This document shows, piece after piece, positions 19,568 through 21,328 of a stretch of DNA of 21,328 bases (positions are counted from its first letter, which is position 1; the number at the start of each line of letters is the position of its first letter). The notes beneath the pieces are model-generated. The model had not been told where the DNA came from and did no database searches. It saw only the letters and a list, made by a program, of their open reading frames with translations. Source of the stretch: Priapulus caudatus (Eukaryota; Priapulida; Priapulimorpha; Priapulimorphida; Priapulidae); the NCBI RefSeq assembly GCF_000485595.1, contig NW_014580060.1, forward strand, positions 1 to 21,328, read 5' to 3'. Both the position numbers and the translations under genes were made by a program.

Positions 19568-19822
19568 CTGGTCCTCGAGACTCACTGGCCCCGTGGCGCG
19601 CACCGGGCGAGCAACACGGCGAGCCGCCGCCAGCCCCTCCAACGGGCTCCTCGACATGTCTGCCAACCACCGCACGCCACGCGCATCGAGTCTGCGGGCA
19701 GGTCTTGATGCCGCACCTGCAGCGACTGAGAGTGCGCCACTACGCTCTGGCCTGCCACCCCACACAACTCAGCGAATCCGCCACACCCCGCGGACCACCC
19801 GGGTTCTTCTTGGCTCTCCCAC
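19568..19822 (-). pseudogene. Broken mirror copy of the conserved symplekin exon
   Basis: On the minus strand cagtcgctgcaggtgcgg is unchanged and gives SQSLQVR in an 85-aa frame, followed by DLPAD where the clean copy has LELPAE. The rest has lost its frame. The donor region ccaggttatgtatcgg mirrors ccag|gtatgtacagg with one extra base. It is about 255 nt against 177. Confidence 0.75.
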
Positions 19823-20554
19823 CCACCGCTCCAGCACACCCAGAAACCTCGTTATCTACGCGCCGACTACACGTAACCACTCAACGCCCCGCCCTTTAGG
19901 AAGCCGCCCGACACTTACAAGCGCGCGCGAACCGCACCAGGCAAGCAGCGAGACGGATCGCCGAACCGCGGCGTGAACAGGCGCCTCAAATTGAGCGAGA
20001 AAACAAATAAATTTTATCAATTGTAGGCGTAATGCCAAAAATTAAAAGCATGAGTTACACGTGCAATCGATCAAGCGACTAGAGAGCGTGAAACGTGCCA
20101 AGAATACAAATATAAAAATCCAAAAATACTCGGTGAGGCCCAACTCTCCAGGCCGGTGTCGGCAAAGGTTCGCGCCCGAGAAACAGCATTGAGAAGGTGC
20201 TATAATTGCCAGTGAATTGAAATATAAAGGGCCCGTGATAGCCTTATAGTCAGCGGCTGCATGGGCTCTGATCCTGAAAGCAATAATAAAAAAGTCGCAG
20301 GCATCGTATGATTTACAAAAAAATCCGCGGGAGCCACACAAGTTGTGAGCGAGGTATAGAGACCACGTGTTCAATTTAGCACCGCGCCCGCCGACCCGCT
20401 AGTCACCGACACGCCGACGCGCTCACGACGTCACGCCGAACCGCCCGCGCAATTCTGACCAAGACACAAACTCAACTTAAGTGCCAATCTCTCAAGCTAT
20501 AATTTCTTTCTCGTTACTCCAGTAATTATAGAAATTATTGTTTATTGCTTATGC

Positions 20555-20720
20555 ACGCTTTCCAAAATATAGTATGAATGTTGAATGGCAAAATGTTTTA
20601 TCTCTGACTTCACCAAAATGGATCTAAAGTTGATTTGGTTTCGGTCAAATTTGGAGGGTTTTCGGTGAGTGAAGCAGCGGGTTTTCGGCAGATAAAGGGG
20701 TGCAGCTTTGGGGAGGGAAC
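20555..20720 (+). repeat. Mirror copy of the foldback repeat
   Basis: The words tgcacgctttccaaaatata, aatttggagggttttcggtg and gagtgaagcagcgggtttt correspond to the reverse complement of 5795-5960. The flank on the right (gggataggtcaaataagtg, near 20862) continues the mirror of 5605-5635. Confidence 0.7.
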
Positions 20721-21328
20721 AGCATGACGCCTAAATAATGACTTGAGTGGTGGCTTGGGAATAAATAGATCCTAACACTCATATGACAGTAATAATAATA
20801 AATTTATTATATTAATATATAAAATAATTCTATGTTATATAGTCATACATCATAACAGTAGGGGATAGGTCAAATAAGTGATCCTGAATCATATCTGTAG
20901 TGTGTAGCTGCCATTAGGGCAGGAAATCTGTAGTGGTCTATTGGAACCCTTTAGCTGAGCTATGTAGTGCTGGCACCGCGCAAACGACTCTGCTGCATCG
21001 CACCACGCTCATTGAGTATATAGTCCAGCCCCATCCTACTGGTGTAAACACCAACACTCTATGTGGAAGCGAGAGCCCAGTAAAAAACAGATTGTCGTAT
21101 TTCATTGTTATAGCGCTCTTGTCATTTGCAGAATCGTAGCCTTCAAATCTAGATTTGTGTTGCTTTGTCGACACACTCATGAGCGGCAAGACCGGCCCCC
21201 CGGCCACTGGCACCGGCGGACAGCGACCGATCCGTAACACCGCGACCTCAGGAAGTTAGAACTCATTGTGTCCTCCAAGCGACCGCTGTCACGCGGTTCA
21301 GCCTCGACGCTGCAGCGACGCGCACCCA

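Larger units (their letters stand above)
12950..21328 (-). repeat. Right arm of the inverted repeat: indel-ridden mirror of 5.2-12.0 kb
   Basis: Read on the minus strand, this interval follows the left arm in order, from the 11.7-kb region (at 13.2 kb) to about 5.2 kb (at the window's right edge), with a different small change every few bases. It is longer than its partner: the span from exon 1 to the TIR element is about 3.15 kb against 2.57 kb on the left, mostly from extra bases. Exons, introns and repeats look equally damaged. Between the anchors listed for the left arm I found nothing new, and the many 60-177 aa frames here are by-products. It is probably an unpolished read-through copy rather than separate chromosomal sequence. 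Confidence 0.82.

Noticed and set aside
19521-19976. 151-aa plus-strand frame
   Set aside because: It is antisense to the mirrored conserved symplekin exon and GC-rich upstream mirror; Arg/Thr/Pro-rich with no recognisable domain.
12950-21328. A second, independently evolving symplekin gene or pseudogene
   Set aside because: Exons, introns, flanks and repeats are all mirrored colinearly with uniform damage, which fits a copied read better than a retained or retroposed paralogue.

Overview
This is animal (metazoan) nuclear DNA, most likely from an invertebrate. The evidence is a spliced gene with canonical GT-AG introns and exons matching the C-terminal domain of symplekin, a pre-mRNA 3'-end processing scaffold, together with TIR elements, foldback repeats, microsatellites and a satellite. 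No bacterial genes, operons, tRNA or rRNA genes were recognised. Species cannot be named from this window.

Layout. Positions 1-1260 are a degenerate satellite of ~20-bp units (cacatttcgctgtttagtag type) with a longer-period module, and contain one undetermined base (N at 337). Positions 1860-2390 are a foldback repeat with pyrimidine/purine-biased arms and a telomere-like core, followed by a (CA)n tract. Positions 3039-3240 are a short non-autonomous TIR element bounded by TTAA. Positions 4500-4810 look like a retroelement LTR or promoter fragment. Positions 5795-6520 hold a foldback repeat family. The only confidently recognised gene is the 3' end of symplekin on the + strand, with four exons at 6565-6741, 7110-7286, about 7785-7916 and 8259-8462 (stop codon). 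After it come a purine-rich tandem repeat, a ~400-bp TIR element (8733-9141), a candidate poly(A) signal (9588) and a poly-G tract (9800-9866). From 9.9 to 12.6 kb there is unassigned sequence with a few weak ORFs.

The dominant structure is a window-scale palindrome. About 5.2-12.0 kb reappears as its reverse complement from about 13.0 kb to the right edge (21,328), colinearly, through exons, introns, TIR element, tandem repeats and foldback. The right copy is longer and full of small indels, so every symplekin exon in it is frame-broken. The damage looks evenly spread over coding and non-coding DNA. Tandem units that are nearly identical in the left arm are scrambled in the right arm, although they must predate any duplication. 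I therefore favour an assembly or read artefact (an unpolished read that turned back on itself, as in a missed hairpin adapter) over a true old inverted duplication. Everything right of about 13.0 kb should be treated as a low-quality mirror, not independent genes.

Symplekin is the only working gene visible, so no pathway or operon can be described. Its upstream exons were not recognised in the window.
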